From positions 1 through 56,927 of the forward strand of contig JAJRQY010000085.1 of NCBI GenBank assembly GCA_024280015.1: a stretch of DNA of 56,927 nt, in the 5' to 3' direction. The notes under the pieces are model-generated. The model was not told the origin of the DNA and ran no database searches. It saw nothing but the letters and a program-made list of their open reading frames with translations. Origin of the DNA: Actinomycetes bacterium. GTDB lineage: Bacteria; Actinomycetota; Acidimicrobiia; Acidimicrobiales; SZUA-35. Position numbers and translations under genes: made by a program. The stretch's first letter is position 1; each line of letters starts with the position of its first letter. Of this stretch, positions 25,103-33,507 are shown piece by piece.

Positions 25103-25366
25103 TCAATACCTCTCAGCTTCGCGCATCCTTGTCAGCTCACCGGTCACATCGGCCCCCTTGGTCGGTGGCGACAACTCGGTAATATCGCGAAGGGGGCGAC
25201 GAGCCAACCCCGAGCTCAAGAGGAGTTCGAGGCGTGAAGTTGGAATGGCTGTCATCTGGGCCACCGGCCGTCCACGATCAGTAATGGTCACGGTCTCTCC
25301 TGACGCCGCATCGGCAACGACACTTGAGGCGTTTTGCTTCAGGGCTCTGATACCTACTTGAGACAT
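25103..25366 (-). CDS. vapB: Phd/YefM-type antitoxin (VapB)
   Basis: 87 residues from ATG 25366: SQVGIRALKQNASSVVADAASGE is the Phd/YefM DNA-binding N-terminus, followed by TVTITDRGRPVAQMTAI, and a disordered acidic/basic tail that should wrap VapC. An upstream in-frame ATG at 25375 lies inside the -10 element, so I prefer 25366. Together with the downstream PIN toxin it forms a VapBC operon. Repression probably acts through the long palindrome at 25361-25389. Confidence 0.88.
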   Translation of the reverse strand: MSQVGIRALKQNASSVVADAASGETVTITDRGRPVAQMTAIPTSRLELLLSSGLARRPLRDITELSPPTKGADVTGELTRMREAERY

Positions 25367-25401
25367 GTGCTTCATTGTAGCACATGTCTTGTTCGTGGCA
25401 A
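25361..25401 (-). promoter_or_regulatory. vapBC promoter with an 11-bp-arm operator
   Basis: Perfect inverted repeat AGACATGTGCT (25361-25371) and AGCACATGTCT (25379-25389) with a 7-base centre. On the minus strand the repeat centre holds the -10 TACAAT (25374-25379), and TTGCCA (25396-25401) sits 16 bases upstream as the -35. The antitoxin ATG (25364-25366) lies in the downstream arm, seven bases after the -10, so the mRNA should be leaderless and the repressor would cover -10, start point and start codon. Confidence 0.65.
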
Positions 25402-25426
25402 CCGGCGAGCATTTCAGCGTCTGCGC

Positions 25427-26179
25427 TCAGCCAGACACGTCGTAGTTGAGGGAAAGCCGGTCTGAGGTTCGATCGGCGGAGATCGTGCAGCGGCCACCTA
25501 CCAGCAAGGCCTCGTCGTAGAGGAAGGGTTGCTCGAACTGGTTGATGGAGACTCGGATCGACAAGATCGCCGGATGGGCCTTGGGTGCTGCCAGCAGTTT
25601 GGCGTCACCTTGGTTCAGACTTACAGCCGCCATCGATTCGGTTGCTCGGGCCACGACCCAGCCAGTCGCTGCCTCGATGGCCTCATAGAGAGACTCATCG
25701 GTGAAGTCTTGGCCCGGTGTTGCCACACCGAGTTCGGGTGAGAGATAGCTGCGTTGCAGGCTGAATGGTTGATCATCAACTGACCGAAGCCGGGCGATAC
25801 ACACCAAGTCACTCTCGGTATCCAGTGCCCGCATTTGTTGTTGATGCGAAGAGATCGGGACCGAGCTGACCCCAACAAGATCGGTTGTCATCTGGATTCC
25901 TGCCCCCTTCATCTGTTGGGCAAAGCTGGAGAGGTTGCCGAGGCTGATGTCGATTGGGTTGTCGGAGATGAAGGTTCCCTTGCCTCGAAGGGCAATGACC
26001 AGACCGTCAGCTTCCAGCGCCCCAATGGCCTGACGAAGAGTCATCAAGGTGACCTTGAACGAAGCCGCTAGCTCTGCCTGAGGGGGCAACTGGGATCCGG
26101 GAGCAAACTCACCGTCCAAAATCCTTTGCCGGAGCAAGGAGTAGATCGCCTGATACTTGGGCACCTGAGGAGACGACAT
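25427..26179 (-). CDS. GntR family transcriptional regulator (HutC subfamily, UTRA domain)
   Basis: 250 residues: GntR winged helix at 8-75 (YSLLRQRILDGEFAPGSQLP, ELAASFKVTLMTLRQAIGAL, GKGTFISD) and UTRA effector domain at 90-245 (ARLRSVDDQPFSLQRSYLSP). HutC-type regulators respond to sugars, amino acids or related small molecules. ATG 26179 has TAGTCT six bases upstream. The glycosidase-type GH5 lipoprotein gene lies upstream on the same strand 50 bases away, so they may share a transcript or be functionally linked. Effector unknown. Confidence 0.87.
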   Translation of the reverse strand: MSSPQVPKYQAIYSLLRQRILDGEFAPGSQLPPQAELAASFKVTLMTLRQAIGALEADGLVIALRGKGTFISDNPIDISLGNLSSFAQQMKGAGIQMTTDLVGVSSVPISSHQQQMRALDTESDLVCIARLRSVDDQPFSLQRSYLSPELGVATPGQDFTDESLYEAIEAATGWVVARATESMAAVSLNQGDAKLLAAPKAHPAILSIRVSINQFEQPFLYDEALLVGGRCTISADRTSDRLSLNYDVSG

Positions 26180-26185
26180 GTCCAG

Positions 26186-26191
26186 AGACTA
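26186..26191 (-). promoter_or_regulatory. -10 hexamer TAGTCT of the GntR gene
   Basis: On the minus strand TAGTCT ends six bases before ATG 26179. This gives the GntR gene its own likely leaderless promoter, in addition to any read-through from the GH5 gene. Confidence 0.4.
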
Positions 26192-26230
26192 CATCGTGAC
26201 TGTGAACAGGACCGGCGATTCGGCCACGAC

Positions 26231-27376
26231 TCAGGAACCCATCAGAGCTTCGAGCATCTCCTCGTCCCACTTGCCGCTGGCATGGCCGTACAACCCGAAA
26301 CCGGGGGTGGCCCAATCCCAATAGGCCCAAGAGAACTCGTACTGTTCCGATTGCTGGCGTACAAACCGGGTCCACGCCAGGCGGTCTTGTTGTGCTGCTC
26401 GGTCCAATGCCCCGAACTCACCAACAAAGACTGGCACATTGTTCTCGGCTGCCCATTCGGCCACCAGGATGAACTCTTCTTCGATGACTACGTGATCCTC
26501 GGGCTCACGAAATCTGGTCCCGATCCAGGCATCAGATCCGTCAACCCAGCTCGCTCCCTGGTGAGTAAAGGGAAACGGTTCGTAGTAGTGCACGGTGACG
26601 ATCAAGTTGTCGTCATCGGGTAGTTCAAGGTCAATCAGTTGGAGCGGTGAGTACCACTGGTCAGGCCCGATCATGATGGTTCGGTCCGGGTTGGACTGGC
26701 GAATGATGGGCACCACTTGGTCAAGTAGAGCGTTCAGAACATCACCGCTGAACTGGTCGTGGGGCTCATTGCTGACTTCGAATACAACTGATGGTGGCGT
26801 GTCTTGATAGTGCTCAGCGATTTGGAACCAGATGGCCAGGAAACGTTCGGCTTCGGCTTCGGGGTTGGCGTCCAACTCTTCATAGTGGTGGACATCAATG
26901 ATGACGGAGAGATCGTTCTCCAAGGCGCGATCGATGACGGCGTCAATTTCTTGGTAGATGGCCTCATCGATGCTGAATGTTGGTGCGGGTTCAGCCCAGT
27001 CAGACCACTTGATGGGGATACGGACTGCCGTGAATCCTTGGGCCGCGATGTCATCCAAATCTTGAGGAGCGAAATCATTGCCCCACGTTTCACCCCTAGC
27101 CACTTCGTAGACGGCACCGATATTGAGGGTGCGGGCTAACCCTTGATTGACCATGAAAGGGTCAGTCTTTTGGACCGACTGCTCCTCGGTCGTCACGCTT
27201 GATTTCGTCGTGGGTGGCCGAGTATCACTGGTGCTAGCCAGGGGTTCAGTTGTCGTTGGGTCACTAGCAATTGCTTCAGCTGCTAGCTGTTCACCACTGG
27301 TTGAGTCATCCCTCGTGGCGGTGCAAGCGCCGGCAAGAAAGGTGATTGCAACGAGGGCAAGAAGAGTAGATCGCAA
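26231..27376 (-). CDS. Glycoside hydrolase family 5-like lipoprotein
   Basis: 381 residues. Signal sequence RSTLLALVAITFLAG with a lipobox-type Cys18, a Thr/Ser-rich linker to about 70, then a GH5 (beta/alpha)8 barrel at 80-375. The acid/base is Glu204 in VFEVSNEPHD and the nucleophile Glu320 in VFVGEFGAL; also VRIPIKWSDW and IIDVHHYEEL match the family. It should cut beta-1,4-glucan or a related polysaccharide at the cell surface. The start is TTG 27376, with TAGCGT seven bases upstream. The lipobox (AGAC) is not the most canonical. GntR regulator follows on the same strand. Confidence 0.85.
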   Translation of the reverse strand: MRSTLLALVAITFLAGACTATRDDSTSGEQLAAEAIASDPTTTEPLASTSDTRPPTTKSSVTTEEQSVQKTDPFMVNQGLARTLNIGAVYEVARGETWGNDFAPQDLDDIAAQGFTAVRIPIKWSDWAEPAPTFSIDEAIYQEIDAVIDRALENDLSVIIDVHHYEELDANPEAEAERFLAIWFQIAEHYQDTPPSVVFEVSNEPHDQFSGDVLNALLDQVVPIIRQSNPDRTIMIGPDQWYSPLQLIDLELPDDDNLIVTVHYYEPFPFTHQGASWVDGSDAWIGTRFREPEDHVVIEEEFILVAEWAAENNVPVFVGEFGALDRAAQQDRLAWTRFVRQQSEQYEFSWAYWDWATPGFGLYGHASGKWDEEMLEALMGS

Positions 27377-27383
27377 GTGCTCG

Positions 27384-27389
27384 ACGCTA
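27384..27389 (-). promoter_or_regulatory. -10 hexamer TAGCGT of the GH5 gene
   Basis: TAGCGT on the minus strand ends seven bases before the TTG at 27376. The same hexamer serves the SCO6745-family gene at 28762. Confidence 0.4.
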
Positions 27390-27433
27390 CTGGCTGGAGC
27401 CGAAGTGACACCATCCTGGGGCGACTGACCTGT

Positions 27434-28636
27434 CTAGTTGTCGTCGAGCTGAAACAAGAACGGGAGGTCTCTGGAAAAAACCATCGACAGAGTTATCCCT
27501 GGAGTGGAATCTGGGGCCACCCGCAGCGAAACCACAACCAACTGGTTCTGCACTTCCACCTGGTCAAGAATCAGCATTTCCGACAGAGACCGGCTATTGG
27601 CGAGGGAGACACCATGCAAGAACGTGTCTTCAATAGCGGGGGCCATGGCCTTGGCCGCTGCTCCCTCATCGAAGCCATACACAATGGTGATCGCTGCCTC
27701 ACCGTCGGCAACACCCCAACCAAGGCCAATGGTGTCAAAAGGTTCGCTTATCGGGATGGTTAGAGCCTCGGCCACAGCCGGATCCAGGTACTCCAGAATG
27801 CCGCCGGCGGAGAAGTCGCTCTGAAAGAGAGCCGCACCAAGCAAACCTTGTTGGTCCAAGGCCTCTGCAACCGAAGCCAGCTCGGGAACACTGTCCAGTC
27901 TGGGGATTTCTTCGTCCAGCCAGGCAGAGACTGCTGCGGTCGAGCGGCTCAGCAAAACCAGGTTGTTCTGCGAAGCCACCCGCAGGGGCCGTCCCAATTG
28001 ACGAGCTGGGGTCCGCTCCTCAATGTTCGCCGCGAAGTCCTCTCCCTCCCCAAAACTAAAGACTCCATCGGCGACCTCAGAGGTACTGGCATGCTCAAGA
28101 CTTCCCGCCAACAACGTGAAGGAGTTAGGAGCCGGACCAACCTCGATTGAGGCATCAACATCGGTGATGCCGAACCCAATCTCCTCCTTGTACTCAAGAA
28201 GTTTGGCCAGACTACTTTGCATATCGAAAGGAATAGGGACGACAACGACAGACTCCTCATAGCCAGTGATTGACGTGAGCCAGTCCGACGCTTCACCGAC
28301 ATCGGTCGAACCGGTTGGTCGTGGATGACCAGCTGCCTCACTGGCAGCAAGAAGATCCGTGACATAGATTTCGATCTTGCTGTCCTCCGGTAACCCGTCT
28401 GGCAACGGAATCTCAGCCAGCGCAGACAGGACTGAGAAGTTTTGGCCCGTTCCGAATGGGCCAAGGGCAATGTTTGATTCTGACTGATCCCGATCAACGG
28501 CCGAGTCGTCCACCACCGCTGTCGCTGCTCCCCCACCACTGGAAACATCACCCGAACTACTACCGCAGGCCGTCAATGCTCCAAGACCTAGCGCAAGTCC
28601 AAAACGAAGCACCCCATTTAGTCGTGCCTTACTCAT
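27434..28636 (-). CDS. Lipoprotein of unknown function
   Basis: 400 residues from ATG 28636, chosen because GGAGG lies seven bases upstream; a slightly longer frame exists. Signal sequence LRFGLALGLGALTACGSSSG with lipobox LTAC, then a Gly/Ser/Asp-rich linker and a mature domain of about 340 residues (FSVLSALAEIPLPDG, GFGITDVDASIEVGPAP, LGAALFQSDFSAGGILEYL). The alternating duplicated pattern of strands resembles a two-lobed binding or inhibitory domain, but I do not recognise a family. Anchored on the outer face of the membrane. It precedes the GH5 lipoprotein by 57 bases on the same strand. Confidence 0.7.
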   Translation of the reverse strand: MSKARLNGVLRFGLALGLGALTACGSSSGDVSSGGGAATAVVDDSAVDRDQSESNIALGPFGTGQNFSVLSALAEIPLPDGLPEDSKIEIYVTDLLAASEAAGHPRPTGSTDVGEASDWLTSITGYEESVVVVPIPFDMQSSLAKLLEYKEEIGFGITDVDASIEVGPAPNSFTLLAGSLEHASTSEVADGVFSFGEGEDFAANIEERTPARQLGRPLRVASQNNLVLLSRSTAAVSAWLDEEIPRLDSVPELASVAEALDQQGLLGAALFQSDFSAGGILEYLDPAVAEALTIPISEPFDTIGLGWGVADGEAAITIVYGFDEGAAAKAMAPAIEDTFLHGVSLANSRSLSEMLILDQVEVQNQLVVVSLRVAPDSTPGITLSMVFSRDLPFLFQLDDN

Positions 28637-28749
28637 GTCATTCCCTCCGAATGACTTCACCATGCCATATCACCATCAATCGGCACGAAACTAGGAGCCC
28701 TGAGGTCGATGGTCCAGTGTCCGCCCCCGTCTCCTTCGGCCAGTTCGGC

Positions 28750-28755
28750 TAGCGT
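28750..28755 (+). promoter_or_regulatory. -10 hexamer TAGCGT of the SCO6745-family gene
   Basis: TAGCGT ends six bases before ATG 28762; no Shine-Dalgarno is seen. Confidence 0.45.
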
Positions 28756-28761
28756 CAGGCC

Positions 28762-29535
28762 ATGCCCGAATTGAACGAAACTGCTCCTTCATCATCAAAC
28801 CTGGCCGATCAAGCCGGGCTGGCAATTCTGGAGTTCGGACGCGGCTGGATGCTAGATCCGGCAACCATTGAACGTTCCGACGAGCTCGACTTGGGTGGGG
28901 CCTTTGGGTTCTGGGTCAATGGTCGAGCCGGGGTTCTTGGCAATGTCGAGTCAGACATTGTTGCTTGCGCTATCAGCTTCATGCATCAGGATCTTGTTCA
29001 CCAGTTCTGGGAGGGCCGGCCGACAACCATGTCTGCTCTCGCCGCGGCAGATCTCTATGCCGAAGCTGCCGCCAACTGGGGCCGTCAGAAGCTTGCTGAC
29101 ACTTCCAGCGACCGCCTCGTCCGCCTCAACGAGTTGAATCATCGGATCGCCGACAGCACGGTTCCTTCCATGGGCGCGCTGTTCACGGGCTGGAAAGCCC
29201 TCAGTCCTCCGACCGATCCGGCTGGGGCGGTCACCATCAGCCTTAACGTGTTGCGAGAAATGCGGGGCGGGGCCCATATCCACGCGGTCCACGCCGTTGG
29301 CCTTGGTCCCAATGGCGCCATTGCCTCCAGCGATGATCCAGTTCGAGGGGGTTCCAACGGCTTGACCAGATTCGGTTGGCCACTGCCTCACCCCGAGGCA
29401 AACACCGAAGCCCTGGACGAAGCCGAGCGGCTGACATCACTCATGGTTCAACCGGCCTTCGCCGTGCTTGAAGGGGCAGAACAAGGTGAGTATCTGGAAC
29501 TGGTCACCGAGGTGCGGGCCACCATGGATGCCTAA
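28762..29535 (+). CDS. SCO6745-family protein
   Basis: 257 residues similar in pattern to the actinobacterial SCO6745 family: LGGAFGFWVNGRAGVLGNVE, ISFMHQDLVHQFWEGRP, and near the middle REMRGGAHIHAVHAVGLGP with paired His residues. The family is mostly helical; it is often annotated as helix-turn-helix but the function is not established. Leaderless-type start. Its stop is back to back with the stop of the convergent PPOX gene at 29536. Confidence 0.7.
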   Translation: MPELNETAPSSSNLADQAGLAILEFGRGWMLDPATIERSDELDLGGAFGFWVNGRAGVLGNVESDIVACAISFMHQDLVHQFWEGRPTTMSALAAADLYAEAAANWGRQKLADTSSDRLVRLNELNHRIADSTVPSMGALFTGWKALSPPTDPAGAVTISLNVLREMRGGAHIHAVHAVGLGPNGAIASSDDPVRGGSNGLTRFGWPLPHPEANTEALDEAERLTSLMVQPAFAVLEGAEQGEYLELVTEVRATMDA

Positions 29536-30210
29536 CTACGACGTTCCTTTTGCCAGTCGCTCCAGATAGTCCTCGATGGTAATTTCGCCTCCCGCTTCAG
29601 CCGCCTTGCCCTCGTCGGAGGCGGGAAGGAATGGTTGCATCAGGTCAATGCGTTTCCAGGATGCATAGGGTTGTTGGCCATCCTCGTCCGGCACATACGG
29701 TGAGTCTTGGATCCGCTGATGTTTGTGGATGTAGCGGGCACAGTTCAAGAAAACATTGTCGACCGTGGCCTCAATCACCAGTTGAGCTCCAGGGAATTGG
29801 TCCAACACCTCGGGCGATTGGCTGAGGGTCGCGGTGGCGTGAAGACGTAAGCGGTCGGGCCGCTCGAAGTCGATGAAGAGCATGCCAATCTTGGCCGTTG
29901 CCTCGATATTGCCGCCCGAGAGGAACATGCCGTTGCCGTCATAGAGCGGGAAGGAGATGCTCTGTTCGCTGCTGACCTTCACGAACCCGGGCGCACCTCC
30001 CTTGTAGGAAACCGTTGGCCAGCCTTCGGCGTTGACGGTGGAAAGGAAGAAGAAGTCTCGGCTCTCGATGAATGCCCGTTGCTCATCGGAGATCGTGTCG
30101 CTAATGATGGTGGCGGCATGAACATCAGCCATATTGGTGCTGTCAAAGGAGGCTTGTAAGGCGCGCTGCGCCTCCCCATAGAAGGATCCTGACTGTTCAA
30201 GAGATGGCAT
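29536..30210 (-). CDS. Pyridoxamine 5'-phosphate oxidase family protein
   Basis: 224 residues with the FMN-binding split barrel (about 40-180): ESRDFFFLSTVNAEGWPTVS, FPLYDGNGMFLSGGNI, IGMLFIDFERPDRLRLHATA and VFLNCARYIHKHQRI. The family includes general stress proteins and flavin-binding oxidoreductases; the real PNPx enzyme is shorter and has other C-terminal motifs. The start at ATG 30210 has no clear Shine-Dalgarno. Its 5' neighbour on the same strand is the FAD monooxygenase, 45 bases away, so it could be the last gene of that catabolic transcript. Confidence 0.82.
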   Translation of the reverse strand: MPSLEQSGSFYGEAQRALQASFDSTNMADVHAATIISDTISDEQRAFIESRDFFFLSTVNAEGWPTVSYKGGAPGFVKVSSEQSISFPLYDGNGMFLSGGNIEATAKIGMLFIDFERPDRLRLHATATLSQSPEVLDQFPGAQLVIEATVDNVFLNCARYIHKHQRIQDSPYVPDEDGQQPYASWKRIDLMQPFLPASDEGKAAEAGGEITIEDYLERLAKGTS

Positions 30211-30255
30211 GGTGTCTGCTTTCGCCGTCGGGTCCAGTCACCCTACGGAATGGGA

Positions 30256-31956
30256 CTAGCCACCAATCGAACGTCGAAGCGCGGCACCAAGGTCACGCCG
30301 CAAATCATCGGCACTGGACTCGGTTGACGATGCTGCCCGGAAGGCAATGTGCCCATCAGGACGAACAAGTAGACACCCGCTGGCATCGATTCCCATGCCA
30401 GGACAGAACCCACCGGCCGGATCCTCCACATCGACACCAACCCGCACCACCCGAGTCGGGACATCGCCTTGGACCTCCGTCAAAGCCGCGACCCAACCAT
30501 CACCATCGGTCCCAGTAAGTAGGAGGAAGTCAGCACCAACCAGATCGAGTGTCGAGATGGTCTCCCCCTCTTGTATGAGCTCCAGGTGAGGCAGCCTTGC
30601 TCCTGGTTGTGCGTCGCTATCGAAGTCTCTGGCTCGGTTGCTGGGGACATAGGTCGGTGTGCCATCAGAGGTAACAATGGAGCTCTTCTCATAGCGGAAG
30701 CCAAGTTCAAGATTGAGGGCATCAAAGTGAGGAAGTTGCTTGGCTATCTCGCCAGCCAGCGTGGCCCGTTCGGCCTCGGCAACGCTGGCATCGCCGCTCT
30801 CAAGCCGGGCCGCAACCTCGGCCCCATTGGGACCAATACCGGTTCCCGCCATACCAATGGCGTTAGTGACACTCTGTTGGGCGTTGGAGAGGGCGACCGG
30901 CTTACGCTCGGGGCCGTAGGAATCCAAGAGTCCAGGGTCGGCCCAGCCATTGATCACCCCGGCCAGTTTCCACGCCAGGTTGTCGGCATCTACCAAGCCC
31001 GTGTTCATGCCAAGACCTCCGGTTGGAGGGAAACGATGGGCGGCATCACCACAAAGGAAGACTCGACCGGAGCGATAGGACGCCGCAGTCTCTGCGCTCA
31101 TGGTCCAGGTACCAACCGATTGCACCTCAATCTCAACGTCGCTGCCAATAGCGTTTCGCAGGATGTCAACACAGCGCTCGGGGGTGTAGTCCTCAACGGT
31201 TTCTAGGGCGGGGTTGTACTCGATATTGAAGGTCCAACGGGTCTTGCCATCCATGGCAATAAACACCCCGCGGGCTTGAGAGTTGATGACCCAATGAAGG
31301 ACTCCAGGGTCATCACCAATCAGGCTTGAAAGGTCGGCGAGGAAGTACACATTGATCTGGCGTCCAAGCGGCGGCATGCCCCGCATCTTGATGCCGACTT
31401 GATCACGGACCCAACTCAAAGCACCATCGGCCCCGATCACATAGTCAGCCGTCACTGTCGAGGACGAACCATCTTGATCGAGGGTGACGACGGCTCCTCC
31501 ATCGTTCGCGTCAAGGCCAACGACCTTGACTCCTCGGCGTACGTCGGCCATCCCCTGAGACAAGACGGCATCCAGCAGGTGTCGTTCAACCCTGTCCTGG
31601 GCACAGGACTGAACACCTTCGACTGAGGCGAACATCCTCCTCAAGACATCTGCTTCGGGCAGGTTCATCAGTGAGACTCGGCCCAGTTCTTCGCCGGCAA
31701 TTGAGGTCTTCCAAATGAAGTTCAGGAGCCACGATGTATCAATGGCATCCTCGGTTACTGGTTGGGAGATTCCCCAGGACCGAAAGAGTTCCATTGAGCG
31801 AGTGTTGACCACATGCGCCCGCGGGTGGGGGTTGATGGACTCATGTTGTTCGCAAACAATGCTGGAAACTCCGTGCCGGCCAAGCACGAACGCCGCAGCC
31901 AGCCCAACAGGGCCTCCGCCGACGATGAGAACGGTCGTGTGGTTGTTTTCGCTCAT
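30256..31956 (-). CDS. FAD-dependent aromatic monooxygenase (class A flavoprotein hydroxylase)
   Basis: 566 residues: FAD-binding TVLIVGGGPVGLAAAFVLGR (GxGxxG), the DG motif region YVIGADGALSWVRDQ and the GD motif VFLCGDAAHRFPPTGGLGMN, followed by a thioredoxin-like C-terminal domain at about 420-560. This is the three-part structure of phenol hydroxylase/MhpA/TfdB-type enzymes that hydroxylate phenolic rings using NAD(P)H. The ATG shares one base with the TGA of the upstream VOC dioxygenase gene (TGATG). With that dioxygenase and a FAH-family hydrolase it forms a catabolic operon. Substrate unknown; phenolic acids are likely. Confidence 0.88.
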   Translation of the reverse strand: MSENNHTTVLIVGGGPVGLAAAFVLGRHGVSSIVCEQHESINPHPRAHVVNTRSMELFRSWGISQPVTEDAIDTSWLLNFIWKTSIAGEELGRVSLMNLPEADVLRRMFASVEGVQSCAQDRVERHLLDAVLSQGMADVRRGVKVVGLDANDGGAVVTLDQDGSSSTVTADYVIGADGALSWVRDQVGIKMRGMPPLGRQINVYFLADLSSLIGDDPGVLHWVINSQARGVFIAMDGKTRWTFNIEYNPALETVEDYTPERCVDILRNAIGSDVEIEVQSVGTWTMSAETAASYRSGRVFLCGDAAHRFPPTGGLGMNTGLVDADNLAWKLAGVINGWADPGLLDSYGPERKPVALSNAQQSVTNAIGMAGTGIGPNGAEVAARLESGDASVAEAERATLAGEIAKQLPHFDALNLELGFRYEKSSIVTSDGTPTYVPSNRARDFDSDAQPGARLPHLELIQEGETISTLDLVGADFLLLTGTDGDGWVAALTEVQGDVPTRVVRVGVDVEDPAGGFCPGMGIDASGCLLVRPDGHIAFRAASSTESSADDLRRDLGAALRRSIGG

Positions 31957-32468
31957 CAGATGGCCACCAGTTGTTCGAAGGACTCACCGGACTCAAAGCG
32001 GGCAACCAGATCTTCAGGATCAAAGGTGATACCAATGGGATTGGCATCAAACTTACCACTGGCAAAGAACGCTTCGAGATCTTCGTCTCTCAGGAAATTG
32101 TCGATCTGAAGCTCAATCTGGTTTCCATCGGGATCTTCGAAATACATGGAAGTTGTTGGTCCATGGTTGACACACCAGAAGGGCTCAAGGTCCTGGGCTT
32201 GCAACCGCTGGAAGGTGCCGAGCAAATCCTCAAGGGAGGCGTAGGTGAACGCCATGTGATGCAGCCCAGAATGCCCTTCGGTTGGTTTGACCGCGGCCCC
32301 GGTGGCCACGAAAGCAACACGATGGTGTTCGTCGTCGTAGGTTACGAAGGCCAACATGTCATTGGCGTAGACCACCCGGCCTTCCAGCACATTGCAATAC
32401 CACTGGACCATCTCTTTGAGACGACCGGTCTTGAAGACAACGTGAGCGAGTTTGACTGGTGCGGCCAT
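31956..32468 (-). CDS. VOC-family extradiol dioxygenase-like protein
   Basis: 170 residues of the vicinal oxygen chelate fold: LAHVVFKTGRLKEMVQWYC (His9), EGHSGLHHMAFTYASLEDLL (His70/71), SMYFEDPDGNQIELQIDNF (Glu119). This 2-His-1-Glu set is that of extradiol ring-cleavage dioxygenases, and the length fits the one-module group. It would open a catechol-type ring made by the neighbouring monooxygenase. A purine-rich stretch precedes ATG 32468. Middle gene of the FAH-VOC-monooxygenase operon. Confidence 0.82.
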   Translation of the reverse strand: MAAPVKLAHVVFKTGRLKEMVQWYCNVLEGRVVYANDMLAFVTYDDEHHRVAFVATGAAVKPTEGHSGLHHMAFTYASLEDLLGTFQRLQAQDLEPFWCVNHGPTTSMYFEDPDGNQIELQIDNFLRDEDLEAFFASGKFDANPIGITFDPEDLVARFESGESFEQLVAI

Positions 32469-32545
32469 GGGGTTCTTTCTCTTTCTTTCGGCGTTAGTTC
32501 ATGAGTTTGAGTTCATGGATTGACAGTGATCTGGCTCGGCTCGTG

Positions 32546-33409
32546 TTAGCCAGCGCGAACGGTATTGCGGAGAGTTCCGATGCCTTCGACCGTGATCTCA
32601 ATCTGATCTCCGGGAGAAAGGAATGAGCCCAGGTAGAAGCCGACTCCCCGTGGAGATCCCGTACTGAGAACGTCTCCCGGCTCCAGCGTCATGAACTGGG
32701 AGACGTAGGCGATGAGTTCGGAAACCTGGTAGACGAAGTCGTTGGTTCGGGCGTCTTGTCGCAGCTCACCGTTCACTCGGGTTTGCAGACCCAAATCAAG
32801 GGGCTCACTGAATTCATCGGCGGTGACCAAGCACGGTCCCAAGGGTTTGAATGTGTCCAAACTCTTGGCGTGACCAACCGACACGGTGACATCTCCGGTC
32901 ATGGCCCGCAACTGGATATCGCGGGCGGAGACATCGTTGAGGATGCTCAACCCGGCAACACAATCCCAAGCTTGAGACTCATCAACCCGCTGAGCCTGCT
33001 TGCCAATAATGACGGCAACCTCACCCTCATAGTCCACCTGGGACGGTGCAACCGAAGGGAGAACAATTTCCGCGTCAGGACCAATAACCGCAGATCCGGG
33101 TGTGAGGTGATAGTTCGGCTCCGTCGGAGGGGACATCTCTCGGCCGAGTTTGGCCAACCATTCCAGGACCTCTTCGGTATGGCTGTGATAATTCAGCCCG
33201 ATGATTGGCACCTTGCCCGGACGCGGGATCGGAGCCAGCAGCTTGACTTCAGAAAGCGGGGCCCGTTCTCGCACCACCGCTGAAGCAACGACATCCAGAT
33301 CAGTGTGGCGAAGCAGCTGACCAAGGTCGGTGTAGGGAAGGTCGAGCAGAGAGAGTTCGCCGACACTGTCCTCGCGAGCAATGCCCCTGACGGTTGAGTA
33401 GATACGCAA
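32546..33409 (-). CDS. Fumarylacetoacetate hydrolase family protein
   Basis: 287 residues with the FAH C-terminal fold: KVPIIGLNYHSHTEE, PSQVDYEGEVAVIIGKQAQ (metal-binding Glu), GLSILNDVSARDIQLR, LDTFKPLGPCLVTADEF, LSTGSPRGVGFYLGSFLSPG. Members hydrolyse C-C bonds of acylpyruvates or isomerise and hydrate ring-cleavage products. As first gene of the operon with a VOC dioxygenase and an FAD monooxygenase it would process the ring-opened product. The start is TTG 33409 after GAGG. It is divergent from the TetR gene with a palindrome between. Confidence 0.88.
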   Translation of the reverse strand: MRIYSTVRGIAREDSVGELSLLDLPYTDLGQLLRHTDLDVVASAVVRERAPLSEVKLLAPIPRPGKVPIIGLNYHSHTEEVLEWLAKLGREMSPPTEPNYHLTPGSAVIGPDAEIVLPSVAPSQVDYEGEVAVIIGKQAQRVDESQAWDCVAGLSILNDVSARDIQLRAMTGDVTVSVGHAKSLDTFKPLGPCLVTADEFSEPLDLGLQTRVNGELRQDARTNDFVYQVSELIAYVSQFMTLEPGDVLSTGSPRGVGFYLGSFLSPGDQIEITVEGIGTLRNTVRAG

Positions 33410-33446
33410 GCCTCGTCCCCTCTTCGTTTCTTAACTCTCAGTCAAG

Positions 33447-33501
33447 ACCCATCTCGATCCATTGTCAAGATGGGTATAGCAAACCCCGAAGCCACTACCC
33501 T
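33447..33501. promoter_or_regulatory. Operator palindrome and -10 between the FAH operon and tetR-type gene
   Basis: ACCCATCT (33447-33454) and AGATGGGT (33468-33475) form a perfect 8-bp inverted repeat with a 13-base centre, placed between divergent starts, as expected for TetR autoregulation. TCAAGA occurs at 33442 and 33465 as a direct repeat. TACCCT (33496-33501) ends six bases before the tetR ATG. Confidence 0.5.
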
Positions 33502-33507
33502 GAGGCG

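Noticed and set aside
30571-31206. 211-codon plus-strand frame opposite the FAD monooxygenase
   Set aside because: Shadow frame; the minus strand has all three flavin motifs.
33394-33507. 38-residue N-terminal extension of the TetR gene
   Set aside because: It overlaps the divergent FAH gene start and the operator; the helix-turn-helix begins shortly after ATG 33508.
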